Below, piece by piece: positions 49,509 through 59,013 of a DNA stretch of 64,000 nt. The notes under the pieces were generated by a model. That model saw only the letters and a list, made by a program, of their open reading frames with translations, did no database searches and had not been told where the DNA came from. The DNA is from Vibrio syngnathi. GTDB taxonomy: Bacteria > Pseudomonadota > Gammaproteobacteria > Enterobacterales > Vibrionaceae. Location of the stretch: NCBI RefSeq assembly GCF_002119525.1, contig NZ_CP017916.1:3162001-3226000 (forward strand), in the 5' to 3' direction. The position numbers and the translations under genes are program-made. The number at the start of each line of letters is the position of its first letter. The first letter of the stretch is position 1.

Positions 49509-50348
49509 TTGTTAAGTTATCGCCACAGCTTCCACGCAGGTAACCATGCCGACGTAGTAAAGCATATCGTACAGAGCCTTATTCTTAATTCTTTGAAACA
49601 GAAGGATAAGCCTTTTGTTTATCATGACACTCACTCTGGTGTAGGTCGTTACGACTTAACGCATGAATGGTCTGAAAAAACGGGCGAATACAAACAAGGT
49701 ATTGCACGCGTTTGGGCACAAACAGAACTTCCTGAAGACATTCAAAGCTACCTTGAGTCTATCTCAGCACTCAACAATGGCGAAAAACTGCGTTTCTACC
49801 CAGGTTCACCACGTGTTGCACGCACACACCTACGTGACCAAGACCGCATGGTACTGACTGAGCTTCACCCAGCCGATCACCCGCTGCTTGAGCAAGAGTT
49901 CCACCGCGATCGTCAAGTGTCTATCTATAAAGAAGATGGTTTTAAGCGCTTGAAGGGTAGCCTGCCACCAAAAGAACGTCGTGGTTTGGTACTGATCGAT
50001 CCGCCTTACGAGCTGGCAAAAGAGTATCGTGATGTGGTGACTGCGATTGCTCAAAGCCATAAGCGCTGGGCAACCGGTATCTACGCAATTTGGTACCCGG
50101 TGGTAAACCGTTGTGATATCGAAGACATGATTGAAGGACTTGAAGGCTTAGGCATTAACAAGATTCTACAAATCGAACTTGGCGTATCACCAGACACCAA
50201 TGAGCGTGGCATGACAGCATCAGGCATGATTGTTATCAACCCGCCTTGGAAGCTAGAAAGCCAAATGAACGAAATTCTTCCATTCTTGAAGGAAGCTATT
50301 GCGCCGGCAACCGGTCACTTCAAAGTAGAGTGGATCGTACCCGAATAA
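49509..50348 (+). CDS. rlmJ: 23S rRNA (adenine-N6)-methyltransferase RlmJ
   Basis: A 279-residue methyltransferase for A2030 of 23S rRNA. It opens LLSYRHSFHAGNHADVVKH, matching the E. coli start MLSYRHSFHAGNHAD, and has the DPPY motif (VLIDPPYELAKEY). The TTG at 49509 is chosen for this alignment and for GAGAG seven bases before it. A GTG at 49491 would add six residues with no good ribosome site. Confidence 0.95.
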   Translation: MLSYRHSFHAGNHADVVKHIVQSLILNSLKQKDKPFVYHDTHSGVGRYDLTHEWSEKTGEYKQGIARVWAQTELPEDIQSYLESISALNNGEKLRFYPGSPRVARTHLRDQDRMVLTELHPADHPLLEQEFHRDRQVSIYKEDGFKRLKGSLPPKERRGLVLIDPPYELAKEYRDVVTAIAQSHKRWATGIYAIWYPVVNRCDIEDMIEGLEGLGINKILQIELGVSPDTNERGMTASGMIVINPPWKLESQMNEILPFLKEAIAPATGHFKVEWIVPE

Positions 50349-50536
50349 TCTCGAACTTAACGTCATGCTCTGACGAATATTCAGCAGATTGTGACGTACA
50401 CGAATAAATTTTAAACAGGGAGATTGAGTTCAACCGATCTGCCCTCAATATAATAATTAGACAATTTAAGAATCTATAGGACGTAGGTGTTCAGTGCGCT
50501 CACTGTACCCACAGCCTTCAATAAATGGAGAAAGTA

Positions 50537-51892
50537 ATGGCGACTCATTTTGATTACATCTGTATCGGTGGCGGTTCAGGCGGCATCGCATCAGCTAACC
50601 GCGCAGCAATGCACGGTGCAAAAGTTGCACTTATCGAAGCTCAAGACCTTGGTGGTACTTGTGTAAACGTTGGTTGTGTTCCTAAAAAGGTTATGTGGCA
50701 CGGTGCTCAAGTTGCTGAAGCGATCAACCTATATTCAAAAGACTACGGCTTCGACGTTGACGTAAAAGGCTTCAACTGGGGCAAACTGGTTGAAAACCGT
50801 CAAGCGTACATTGGTCGTATCCACCAATCTTACGATCGCGTTTTGGGTAACAACAAAATAAACGTAATCAAAGGCTTTGCTAAGTTTGTAGATGAGAAGA
50901 CTGTTGAAGTAAACGGTGAGCACTACACAGCGGATCACATCTTGATCGCGGTAGGTGGTCGTCCAACCATTCCAAACATTCCTGGCGCAGAGCACGGTAT
51001 CGACTCAAACGGTTTCTTCGACCTGATGGAGCAACCTAAGCGTGTTGCTGTAATCGGCGCAGGCTACATCGCAGTAGAAATCGCAGGCGTACTAAGTGCA
51101 CTTGGCACAGAAACACACCTGTTCTGTCGTAAAGAGTCACCACTACGTAGCTTCGATCCAATGATCGTAGAAACACTGGTTGAAGTAATGGAAGCGGAAG
51201 GTCCAACACTTCACACGCACTCAGTTCCTAAAGAAGTAGTGAAAGAAGCAGATGGCACACTGACTCTGCACCTAGAGAACGGCAACACTCAAAACGTTGA
51301 CCACCTAATTTGGGCTATCGGTCGCCACCCAGCTACTGACGCTATCAACCTAGCATCAACGGGCGTTGCAACCAACGACCGTGGCTACATCAAAGTAGAC
51401 GAGTTCCAAGCAACCAACGTTCCTGGCATCTACTGTGTTGGCGACATCATGGAAGGCGGTATCGAGCTAACTCCTGTTGCTGTTAAAGCCGGTCGTCAGC
51501 TTTCTGAGCGTCTATTCAACGGTCAAACAAACGCAAAAATGGACTACGAGCTAGTGCCTACTGTTGTATTCAGCCACCCACCTATCGGCACGATCGGTCT
51601 AACGACTCAAGAAGCTGAAGAGCAATACGGCAAAGACAACATCAAGGTTTACACGTCTGGCTTCACTGCAATGTACACAGCAGTAACCAAGCACCGTCAA
51701 CCGTGTAAGATGAAGCTTGTATGTGCTGGTGAAGAAGAGACAGTAGTCGGCCTGCACGGCATCGGCTTCACTGTTGATGAAATGCTTCAAGGCTTCGGCG
51801 TTGCAATGAAGATGGGCGCAACCAAAGCAGACTTCGACTCTGTTGTGGCTATCCACCCAACAGGCAGCGAAGAATTCGTTACCATGCGCTAA
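50537..51892 (+). CDS. gor: Glutathione-disulfide reductase
   Basis: A 451-residue FAD/NADPH disulfide oxidoreductase. The FAD motif is [12 protein letters not shown], the redox-active disulfide is in [13 protein letters not shown], the NADPH motif is [19 protein letters not shown], and the catalytic His-Glu pair is in AIHPTGSEE. The ATG at 50537 ([12 protein letters not shown]) has GGAG six bases before it; the ATG at 50525 overlaps that site. It keeps the cytoplasmic glutathione pool reduced. Terminator at 51921-51947. Confidence 0.97.
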   Translation: MATHFDYICIGGGSGGIASANRAAMHGAKVALIEAQDLGGTCVNVGCVPKKVMWHGAQVAEAINLYSKDYGFDVDVKGFNWGKLVENRQAYIGRIHQSYDRVLGNNKINVIKGFAKFVDEKTVEVNGEHYTADHILIAVGGRPTIPNIPGAEHGIDSNGFFDLMEQPKRVAVIGAGYIAVEIAGVLSALGTETHLFCRKESPLRSFDPMIVETLVEVMEAEGPTLHTHSVPKEVVKEADGTLTLHLENGNTQNVDHLIWAIGRHPATDAINLASTGVATNDRGYIKVDEFQATNVPGIYCVGDIMEGGIELTPVAVKAGRQLSERLFNGQTNAKMDYELVPTVVFSHPPIGTIGLTTQEAEEQYGKDNIKVYTSGFTAMYTAVTKHRQPCKMKLVCAGEEETVVGLHGIGFTVDEMLQGFGVAMKMGATKADFDSVVAIHPTGSEEFVTMR

Positions 51893-51920
51893 ACCACTGT
51901 AAGTCAAAGAAATATTATAC

Positions 51921-51947
51921 AAAAGCCGACCTGTGTCGGCTTTTTTT
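51921..51947 (+). terminator. gor terminator
   Basis: AAAGCCGAC pairs with GTCGGCTTT and is followed by a T-run, about 30 bases after the gor stop. Confidence 0.9.
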
Positions 51948-52093
51948 GTTTTTTACCGTATGATTGGTACGTTTATTAACCGAACGGCATTTTACATACT
52001 TAACTTGGAATCAAGATCAAACTACAATCGCGCGCTATAAAATTACACGCATAAAAAAACAATTAGCTCTAATACATGAAGGATGTACGAGTA

Positions 52094-53791
52094 ATGAAAA
52101 AAGTGAGTATTCTCGCAGCGGCGATTGCAGTGGCTTTAACAGGTTGTGGTAGCGACAGTTCTAATTCAGGTGTCACAACACCGGCAGAACCATCTACAAC
52201 AACCAACAAATTTATCGATGCAGCTGTAGAAGGTATCTACTACAGCACTAGCTCTGGTTCAAAGGGCGTCACAAACAGCGAAGGCGAATTTACCGCTAAG
52301 TCCAACGACACGGTGACCTTCTTCATTGGTGGTGAAAATGGCTTGAAAGTTGGGGCAGCATCAAACCGTGATGTACTGACGCCATTTGAAGCAGCGGGCA
52401 AGTACGACCGAGCTCTAAATTTAGCCATTCTGCTTCAGTCTTTAGATAATCAATTTGGTAACGCTTCTGATGAAGTACTGACAATTCCAGATGCGCTGCG
52501 CGAACCTGATGCTGCGACGTTAGCGAAGATGAAAAGCCTAAGTCTAGATGACCGTGATTCTGTTACAGACTTCCTGACAGCGATGGGAGTCACTTCAATT
52601 ACGAGTGAGTCTGAAGCATTGGCTCATATGGAGAAAGCATTCGGAGAAAAATCAGGGACTGTTCGCGGCAGCACTGATGCCAATCCATTTGTAGCGAAAA
52701 ATGGGCAATTCATTCGCTCAATCATGGTGAGACAGTATGATATTAACGATCCAAACAACCGCCCTAACGACAAAACAATGTTAGTTCACGCTGACAAAAT
52801 GCTTCCTAAAGCTGTGTTTGAACATACACGTGGTACGCCTTACTTCATTTATCAAGATTCAGCCAATGGTCTTATTGCTGTAAGTGACAGCGACTCTTTA
52901 TTGTCAGGCGCACAAGCTGAAGAGTATATCAGCTGTGTATTGACGGGAAGTTCTGCAGGCTGCAATCAAACAGCTCACCCAGACTTCACCCTAAACGCTC
53001 CGTTTTCTTACCTTCTGCTTGATAAAAGCAAAGAAAATACCACTCCTAAACCAGAAAGTTACGATTGGGTACCTTTCATTGAAGGGAATCAACAAGTCCT
53101 CAACCGCTACACGCCAAACAAACTGGAAGATGACCGAAATGAAGGCGATGCAGACCCTTCATACCAATATGAAACCCTTTCTGGCAGCTATGACCCAATT
53201 ACAAAAATATACACACAGATTCGTTCAAAAACAGAGTTAAGCGACCCATCAAGCGAATCTAGTAAAGCAAAGCGTATCGAAGAAAGTTTGAATTTCTACT
53301 ATCACGTAGAAACACCTAGTGACGAAAGGTACGTAGACTTCACTGGGTCTTGGGATACCACTCAGATTTGCGCTGATGGACAAAATGCTGTCATGAGAAT
53401 GGTATTTGATTCTGAGGGCGCTACCGTATCAGGGAAAGAGTGCAATGCAAACTCACCGGCAGATCTTGAAGACTCAGGCAAGAAGTATACCTATGAAGAG
53501 CTTGCTGCGATTGACTATTGGTGGTTTAACATTTCAGGACGTGAATCAAAAGCAACACTGACAGATCTAAACTCAGTTGTGCGCTTCTGTGATGATACTG
53601 ACAATGGTTATATTCCTGGTTCAGGAGATAAATGTCCTGTTGATGCAAAAGGTAATAATCAAGAATACATCATTAAATGGGAGTATCAGCCAGCAGGTAC
53701 TAACTGGGATGAAGGGTTGCTAACTCGCCGTAAAATGACTCCGGACGGATCAACAACAGGCCGTGTTAGCATCATGCAAAAAATCAACTAA
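52094..53791 (+). CDS. Large predicted lipoprotein of unknown function
   Basis: A 565-residue exported protein. The signal peptide ends in a lipobox (AVALTGC), so Cys is lipidated and the protein is membrane-anchored. A Ser/Thr-rich linker follows, then a region (about 35-90) with KFIDAAVEGIYYSTSSGSKG and GEFTAKSNDTVTFFIGG, a motif pattern seen in other Vibrio surface lipoproteins. The rest is unrecognised. The ATG at 52094 (MKKVSILAAA) is preferred over 52076. It has its own terminator at 53821-53849. No function is proposed. Confidence 0.8.
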   Translation: MKKVSILAAAIAVALTGCGSDSSNSGVTTPAEPSTTTNKFIDAAVEGIYYSTSSGSKGVTNSEGEFTAKSNDTVTFFIGGENGLKVGAASNRDVLTPFEAAGKYDRALNLAILLQSLDNQFGNASDEVLTIPDALREPDAATLAKMKSLSLDDRDSVTDFLTAMGVTSITSESEALAHMEKAFGEKSGTVRGSTDANPFVAKNGQFIRSIMVRQYDINDPNNRPNDKTMLVHADKMLPKAVFEHTRGTPYFIYQDSANGLIAVSDSDSLLSGAQAEEYISCVLTGSSAGCNQTAHPDFTLNAPFSYLLLDKSKENTTPKPESYDWVPFIEGNQQVLNRYTPNKLEDDRNEGDADPSYQYETLSGSYDPITKIYTQIRSKTELSDPSSESSKAKRIEESLNFYYHVETPSDERYVDFTGSWDTTQICADGQNAVMRMVFDSEGATVSGKECNANSPADLEDSGKKYTYEELAAIDYWWFNISGRESKATLTDLNSVVRFCDDTDNGYIPGSGDKCPVDAKGNNQEYIIKWEYQPAGTNWDEGLLTRRKMTPDGSTTGRVSIMQKIN

Positions 53792-53820
53792 CCTTTGAGT
53801 TAATTTGATCACTTATTAAT

Positions 53821-53849
53821 AAACCAGAAGCTGAGCTTCTGGTTTTTTC
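53821..53849 (+). terminator. Terminator after the lipoprotein gene
   Basis: AACCAGAAGC pairs with GCTTCTGGTT around TGA, followed by T-rich sequence. Confidence 0.85.
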
Positions 53850-53932
53850 ATTTTTAACACACATGAACCTTCAAACAACCATCAACGTAGATACAGAAAC
53901 AAAGAACTATCGAGAACAACATGGAGTTTGTG

Positions 53933-54184
53933 ATGAATCTACTCATTGAATCATTTGAAGGCGGGATCTACTTGGCTTACCAAATCATTGGCGAGCAAAA
54001 GCAGTTAATCAAAGACGACCACCAGCACCCAATGAAGTTTTTGAGTGTTAACCAAGCACGCGACCACTTTAGCGACCAAGGTGTGTCATCGGCAATGTTG
54101 GTGCATAACAGTGCTTACGATGAAATGTGCGGTGAGCATTGTGGTAACACCCAACCGTTCGAGATTGATTTGAAGTGGAGTTAA
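53933..54184 (+). CDS. Small conserved protein, probably DUF6482 family
   Basis: An 83-residue cytoplasmic protein (MNLLIESFEGGIYLAYQIIG, ending FEIDLKWS) that resembles a short family common in marine gammaproteobacteria. The ATG at 53933 has GGAG six bases upstream. Function unknown. A pentanucleotide repeat begins inside its stop codon. Confidence 0.6.
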   Translation: MNLLIESFEGGIYLAYQIIGEQKQLIKDDHQHPMKFLSVNQARDHFSDQGVSSAMLVHNSAYDEMCGEHCGNTQPFEIDLKWS

Positions 54185-54222
54185 ATCAAATCAAATCAAA
54201 TCAAATCAAATCAAATCAAATC
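54183..54222. repeat. Eight tandem copies of AAATC
   Basis: Forty bases of perfect AAATC repeats begin within the TAA stop codon at 54182-54184 and run into the 3' untranslated region, before the terminator. Copy-number change would leave the protein unaltered, since the first AA of the repeat completes the stop codon. Confidence 0.95.
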
Positions 54223-54239
54223 AATCGCAATAAAAATTG

Positions 54240-54266
54240 AAGGCTTGCAGCAACGCAAGCCTTTTT
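54240..54266 (+). terminator. Terminator after the small conserved gene
   Basis: AAGGCTTGC pairs with GCAAGCCTT around a short loop and is followed by T5. Confidence 0.85.
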
Positions 54267-54298
54267 GATGAGAATAGCTTTCCCTTTCTGCACTGAAC

Positions 54299-55540
54299 TC
54301 AGCGCAATGTTCGTTTCTGTCTGCGTTTGATATTTTGCTCTTTCACAATAAAGTCGAACAATGGCGCGAACAGGTTAGCAAACAGAATGGCTAACATGAT
54401 TCCCTCTGGATAAGCTGGGTTGAGCACTCTAATCCCGACGGTCATAACGCCTATCAAAATACCGTAAGCCCATTTACTGTTATTGGTAAAAGCGGCAGAT
54501 ACTGGGTCGGTTGCCATAAAGAAAGTACCAAAGGCAACACCACCAAACACAAAGTGCCAGTAGAACGGCATCGAAAACATCAAGTTGGTATCGGAGCCGA
54601 TCCAATTCATCAAACTCGAAGTCACCACGAGGCCAATAATCACACCAGCGACTATGCGCCAAGAGGCGATCTTCATGGCAATCAGAATCAGACCCGTCAA
54701 CATGATAAGCAATGAAGAAACCTCACCCATCGAGCCCGGTATATTACCGATAAACGCATCCATCCAAGTGATCGCCTCGCCAGTCATGTTATTGATGAGT
54801 GACGTGCTGCCACCTTCGTACCATTGACTCAGCGGTGTCGCGCCTGAATAGCCGTCAGCGGCAACCCACACAAGCCCACCCGACATGTTGGATGGATAAG
54901 CGAAATAGAGAAACGCGCGGCCTGCGAGTGCAGGGTTAAGGAAGTTTCGTCCTGTACCACCGAACAGCTCTTTGGCCACAACGATACCAAAGGTGATACC
55001 TAATGCGGCTTGCCATAATGGAATAGTCGGCGGGAGGATTAAGGCGAACAACACCGAACTCACAAAGAAGCCTTCGTTGATCTCATGCTTACGCACTACG
55101 GCAAACAACACCTCCCAGAAGCCACCGACCACAAACACCGTCGCGTACACAGGTAAGAAGTAGAGAGCCCCGAGCAACATCTGACTTCCCCAGCTACTTG
55201 CCATTAAGGACTGTGCATCACCAAATGCCCATGACAAGCGCCAACTACTTTCAATAACAGAGGTAAGTTCATTAAGTTGATAACTGGACGTTAATGCGAG
55301 GAAGCTTTGGTGCCCGACGTTATACATGCCCCAGAACATGGCAGGGAAAGTCGCCAGCCACACCAAAATCATAATACGCTTGAGATCGATACTATCTCGA
55401 ACATGGGTCAAGCCTCGGTTTACGTTGCCGGGCGTATAAAAGATGGTGGCAAACGCCTCATAGACTGGGTAAAGCTTTTCGTATTTACCTCCGGCTTCAA
55501 AACGCGGGGCTACGTCTTCTAATCGTTTCTTCAAACTCAT
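54299..55540 (-). CDS. Stand-alone NqrB-type Na+-translocating NADH-quinone reductase subunit
   Basis: A 413-residue membrane protein closely resembling NqrB of the Na+-NQR complex, with the same length (415 in V. cholerae) and about ten helices. The covalent-FMN attachment sequence SGATPL is present, as are [40 protein letters not shown] and [10 protein letters not shown]. None of the other nqr subunits flank it, whereas NqrB normally sits in nqrABCDEF. It is therefore an orphan paralogue. The start at 55540 (MSLKKRLED) fits NqrB alignments. Whether it assembles into the complex is unknown. Confidence 0.85.
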   Translation of the reverse strand: MSLKKRLEDVAPRFEAGGKYEKLYPVYEAFATIFYTPGNVNRGLTHVRDSIDLKRIMILVWLATFPAMFWGMYNVGHQSFLALTSSYQLNELTSVIESSWRLSWAFGDAQSLMASSWGSQMLLGALYFLPVYATVFVVGGFWEVLFAVVRKHEINEGFFVSSVLFALILPPTIPLWQAALGITFGIVVAKELFGGTGRNFLNPALAGRAFLYFAYPSNMSGGLVWVAADGYSGATPLSQWYEGGSTSLINNMTGEAITWMDAFIGNIPGSMGEVSSLLIMLTGLILIAMKIASWRIVAGVIIGLVVTSSLMNWIGSDTNLMFSMPFYWHFVFGGVAFGTFFMATDPVSAAFTNNSKWAYGILIGVMTVGIRVLNPAYPEGIMLAILFANLFAPLFDFIVKEQNIKRRQKRTLR

Positions 55541-55739
55541 AATCTCAATCACCTTATTGCTTGAGTTATGGTTTTCTACGCATCAACCGTGCTATTTGAA
55601 CAGTTTTTAGCGATTTTTAATCAAATTCGTCTTGAAGAACGAGTGTCTAAAAGTCGAACCGATGTTGAAAAAGAAGGGTGTATAAACAACAAAGCCCCAG
55701 CAATGGCTGAGGCTTATTTGGTATTACAACAGGTCTTCG

Positions 55740-56726
55740 TTATTTCACACACATCACATTAAGTAGTGAGGAGCCTTTAAGCTGGTTTACGTTACCGTTA
55801 GTAAACAGGCCTTTCTTGTCTGCGCCCCAATAAGGCAGGTGCATCGGCCAATTCTGGTTTTCCATGACCTTCGACCCTAAGAGATTTTGCCACTGCTTTT
55901 CACTCAACAGCGTCATATTAATCTTGTCACATACTAATTCAGCACTGTCGTAATCGAGTCGGCTCCAAGGTTTACCTTGCTCCATATAAAACTGTTGTTC
56001 ATCACCTAAAAGGTAAGGAATCGCATATTTACTACCCGCAACACTCGCTGTCATGCGCATTTCAATGTCCAGATCGTTATCTGAATTTGCACCATGACTA
56101 GGGAAAGCTTGAATGGCAGCAGCACTCGCGACTGCAGCTTTTTGAACAGCAGCTATCGGCTTCGGTTCTGGTTTCGCTGCTGCTTTTGCCTTAACTGGGG
56201 CTTGATGCTTAACCGCTTTTGGCTCCGCCGATTTTGACTTCATCGCTTTAGTAACGACTGGTTGTGAAGAAGAGGTCTTCGATTTATCAACCATACGAAT
56301 AAAAGCTTCGCCATATCCTGAAACCTTACGTACCTGAGCTAAGTCTGTTCTCGCATCAGAGAAAGTAGAATAAGGGCCAATTAGGCAGCGATAGTCTCCA
56401 CCCTCTGGTTTCATCCATACGTTGGTTGAGATTTTCTCATACAATGGCTTTGCTTTGCTCAGTGACAAAGGCTTATTCAACAAACCACATTGAACCCAAA
56501 ACAGCTCATTATCTGAATGATGTTTAGGCGCTTTACTGCCCCAAACACCTTTACCAATCGGACATGATTGTTCTAGCTGTGGTAACTGATTGGTGCTTGC
56601 CTGAGTCGCATCGCATAGAACCGATTCGGCATTAACTTGGCTTGATACCAACAGGAATGCAGCAATAAGCCCCATACGATAATTTCTAACCACAGCACGA
56701 CATACAACATTCATTGTCAACTTCAT
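55740..56726 (-). CDS. Exported SPOR-domain protein
   Basis: A protein of about 328 residues with a signal peptide (MGLIAAFLLVSSQVNA preceded by about 17 residues; the exact start is uncertain). A SPOR domain (about 72-145, FWVQCGLLNKPLSLSKAKPL and YRCLIGPYSTFSDARTDLAQ) is followed by an Ala/Lys/Pro-rich linker and a C-terminal domain (about 230-325, LLSEKQWQNLLGSKVM). SPOR domains bind denuded septal peptidoglycan, so a cell-division or envelope role is likely. Divergent-gap promoter upstream; stands alone. Confidence 0.75.
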   Translation of the reverse strand: MKLTMNVVCRAVVRNYRMGLIAAFLLVSSQVNAESVLCDATQASTNQLPQLEQSCPIGKGVWGSKAPKHHSDNELFWVQCGLLNKPLSLSKAKPLYEKISTNVWMKPEGGDYRCLIGPYSTFSDARTDLAQVRKVSGYGEAFIRMVDKSKTSSSQPVVTKAMKSKSAEPKAVKHQAPVKAKAAAKPEPKPIAAVQKAAVASAAAIQAFPSHGANSDNDLDIEMRMTASVAGSKYAIPYLLGDEQQFYMEQGKPWSRLDYDSAELVCDKINMTLLSEKQWQNLLGSKVMENQNWPMHLPYWGADKKGLFTNGNVNQLKGSSLLNVMCVK

Positions 56727-56843
56727 AACCACCACTTAAACCCGCTAGGGGTTAATTATTACCGAACAAATATCGATAAAACATGAATTCCATTTTAAGT
56801 ACTATTGACTCTATCAATGGTACTAAGTTCCAAATTCATTAAG

Positions 56844-56875
56844 CAAAAAAAGAGCCGTAATTGCTTACGACTCTT
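56844..56875 (-). terminator. Terminator after the peptide ABC transporter operon
   Basis: On the minus strand AAGAGTCGTAA pairs with TTACGGCTCTT (one mismatch), followed by T6. Confidence 0.75.
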
Positions 56876-56914
56876 AGTTTAGTGATTTTTTTTACTAAAA
56901 ATCAAACTGAACTA

Positions 56915-57853
56915 TCACCCTTTATAGATTTTCGGGTTAAACACGTCACGTAACCAGTCGCCTAGTAGGTTGATAACTAGAACCAATGTCACCAAAAGCA
57001 CACCTGGGAATGCAGTGATCCACCATGCTCCTGAGAAGATGTAGTTAAAACCAGTACTAATCAGAGCACCCAGTGACGGTTGGTCGACTGGAAGGCCTAA
57101 ACCTAGGAAAGAAAGTGCCGCTTCTGACATGATGGCATTTGCCACCTGTACTGTAGAGATAACCAAAATCGGTGATAAACAGTTAGGCAGAATATGACGG
57201 AACATGATACGAGGTGCTCTAAAGCCCATCACACGTGCCGCTTCTACGTACTCTTTCTTCTTCTCTGCTAATACTGATGCACGAATAGTACGCGCATACT
57301 GCGGCCATTCTGCGATACCAATGATCACCACCAGCATAACAACGGCATATTGCGCGTAGAAGTCACTACCGAAACTTGCCTTAAAGATGGCCGAGACAAT
57401 GATCGCCACCATCATGGTTGAGAACGAAAGCTGAACATCAGCGAAGCGCATCAAGAAGCTATCAATACGGCCACCGAAGTAACCCGCAGACAAGCCAATG
57501 ATAATACCAAGCGTCAGTTGTAGACCTACCGCTAAGAAACCAATGGTCAGTGATAAGCGCGAACCGTAAAGCATAGTCGATAAAATATCACGGCCTTGCT
57601 CATCCGTTCCGAGCAAGAAACGTTCTTCGCCGTCTTCCATCCATGATGGTGGCAGCTCTGAATCCATGATATCAATCGATGTCACGTCGTACGGGTCTGT
57701 TGGCGCTAGAATAGGTGCTGCTAGTGCCATCACTAAGAAGATTGAGAAAATGGCGAAACTCACCATTGCCACTTTGTCGCGTAAGAAGTAATACACAATG
57801 TCTGATTGCTTAAAACGTTCCCAGCGAGACGGCACTGTCGATGTCTGTTCCAT
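56915..57853 (-). CDS. Peptide ABC transporter permease, DppC-like
   Basis: A 312-residue inner-membrane permease with an N-terminal OppC-type segment (FKQSDIVYYFLRDKVAMVSF) and the binding-protein-dependent transport domain with the EAA loop (YVEAARVMGFRAPRIMFRHI). It pairs with the preceding DppB-like protein. It is the last gene of the operon, two bases after dppB. Confidence 0.9.
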   Translation of the reverse strand: MEQTSTVPSRWERFKQSDIVYYFLRDKVAMVSFAIFSIFLVMALAAPILAPTDPYDVTSIDIMDSELPPSWMEDGEERFLLGTDEQGRDILSTMLYGSRLSLTIGFLAVGLQLTLGIIIGLSAGYFGGRIDSFLMRFADVQLSFSTMMVAIIVSAIFKASFGSDFYAQYAVVMLVVIIGIAEWPQYARTIRASVLAEKKKEYVEAARVMGFRAPRIMFRHILPNCLSPILVISTVQVANAIMSEAALSFLGLGLPVDQPSLGALISTGFNYIFSGAWWITAFPGVLLVTLVLVINLLGDWLRDVFNPKIYKG

Positions 57854-57855
57854 GA

Positions 57856-58833
57856 TTATGCTCCTTTCCCTGTGATGTTAACGGTTGGGTTGATAACACC
57901 GTAAAGCAAATCAACAATCGTGTTAGTCACTACGAAAATAAGACCAACAAAAATAACGTATGCGGTAATCAGCGGTGTATCTACACGGTTGATCGCTTCT
58001 AAAAATAAGAAACCTGTGCCTGGCCACTGGAAAACCGTTTCAGTAAGAATGGTGTATGCCACCATAGTACCAATCTGAACACCACCAACAGTAAGAACCG
58101 GTAGCATGGTGTTTTTCAATGCGTGTTGGTAATAGATTTTGTTTAGCGCTAGGCCTTTCGCTTTACCGAATTTAATGTATTCAGAACTTAGAACTTCTAG
58201 CATTTCAGAACGCACTAAACGAATAAACAGCGGCAGCATGATAGATGCCAGAGCAATACTCGGCAGTACTAAGTGTGCAAGGCCATCTAGCGTTAAGAAG
58301 CCTGACTCCCAACCAAACCAGTTAGCCGTATCACCACGCCCGAATGACGGCAGCCAACCGAGCTCGATAGAGAACACATACATCAGCATGATTGCAGTTA
58401 AGAAAACAGGCACCGAGATGCCGACACTACTGCCTGCCATAATCAATTTGGTAAAAAAGCTTTTAGGGTGAATCGCAGAGTAAACGCCGAGTGGGATCGA
58501 CATACAAACAATAATTAAAGAAGCACCAAATACCAGCTCCAGAGTTGCCACTAGTTTATCTAGAATCACATCAACTGCAGGTCGCTTAAAGAAGTATGAA
58601 GTACCAAGATCACCCTGTAGAGCTGCGCCTACAAAGCGAGAGTATTTTGTAACGAAGGGATCATTTAAGCCGAGTTCATCGCGTAGCGCTTGACGCTCCG
58701 CCTCTGAAACAGATTGACCGACTAACTCACGTAACGGGTCGCCCAGGTTATCCTGAATGGCAAACGCCACCAAACTGATCACAAACATCACTATCAGTGC
58801 CTGAAACAGGCGCTTGACCAGAAACGTAACCAT
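57856..58833 (-). CDS. Peptide ABC transporter permease, DppB-like
   Basis: A 325-residue permease (MVTFLVKRLFQALIVMFVIS) with about six helices and an EAA loop (YIKFGKAKGLALNKIYYQHA). It forms the heterodimeric channel with the DppC-like subunit, whose gene begins two bases later. Confidence 0.9.
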   Translation of the reverse strand: MVTFLVKRLFQALIVMFVISLVAFAIQDNLGDPLRELVGQSVSEAERQALRDELGLNDPFVTKYSRFVGAALQGDLGTSYFFKRPAVDVILDKLVATLELVFGASLIIVCMSIPLGVYSAIHPKSFFTKLIMAGSSVGISVPVFLTAIMLMYVFSIELGWLPSFGRGDTANWFGWESGFLTLDGLAHLVLPSIALASIMLPLFIRLVRSEMLEVLSSEYIKFGKAKGLALNKIYYQHALKNTMLPVLTVGGVQIGTMVAYTILTETVFQWPGTGFLFLEAINRVDTPLITAYVIFVGLIFVVTNTIVDLLYGVINPTVNITGKGA

Positions 58834-58971
58834 TCCTTGCCCCTTATCTATCCATGACTATCTAATCGAAATCCGCGACTAGACAACAAAAAATTCAGTC
58901 TTAAAAAAGGTATTTAGCCAGACTGAAGGAAGACCAAATACCGAAACTTAAATCTATATCTTAATAATATG

Positions 58972-58996
58972 GAGAGCCTGAAAGCTTCAGGCTCTC
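58972..58996 (-). other. Intercistronic hairpin between the binding-protein and permease genes
   Basis: GAGAGCCTGAA pairs perfectly with TTCAGGCTCTC around AGC. There is no T-run, so it more likely stabilises the upstream binding-protein mRNA or lowers read-through than fully terminates. This arrangement is common where the binding protein is needed in excess. Confidence 0.65.
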
Positions 58997-59013
58997 GATT
59001 CTAGCAAGCTAGA

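Noticed and set aside
55568..55762. Possible 64-residue protein on the plus strand
   Set aside because: It has no recognisable features or ribosome site, overlaps the end of the SPOR gene and covers the nqrB promoter region.
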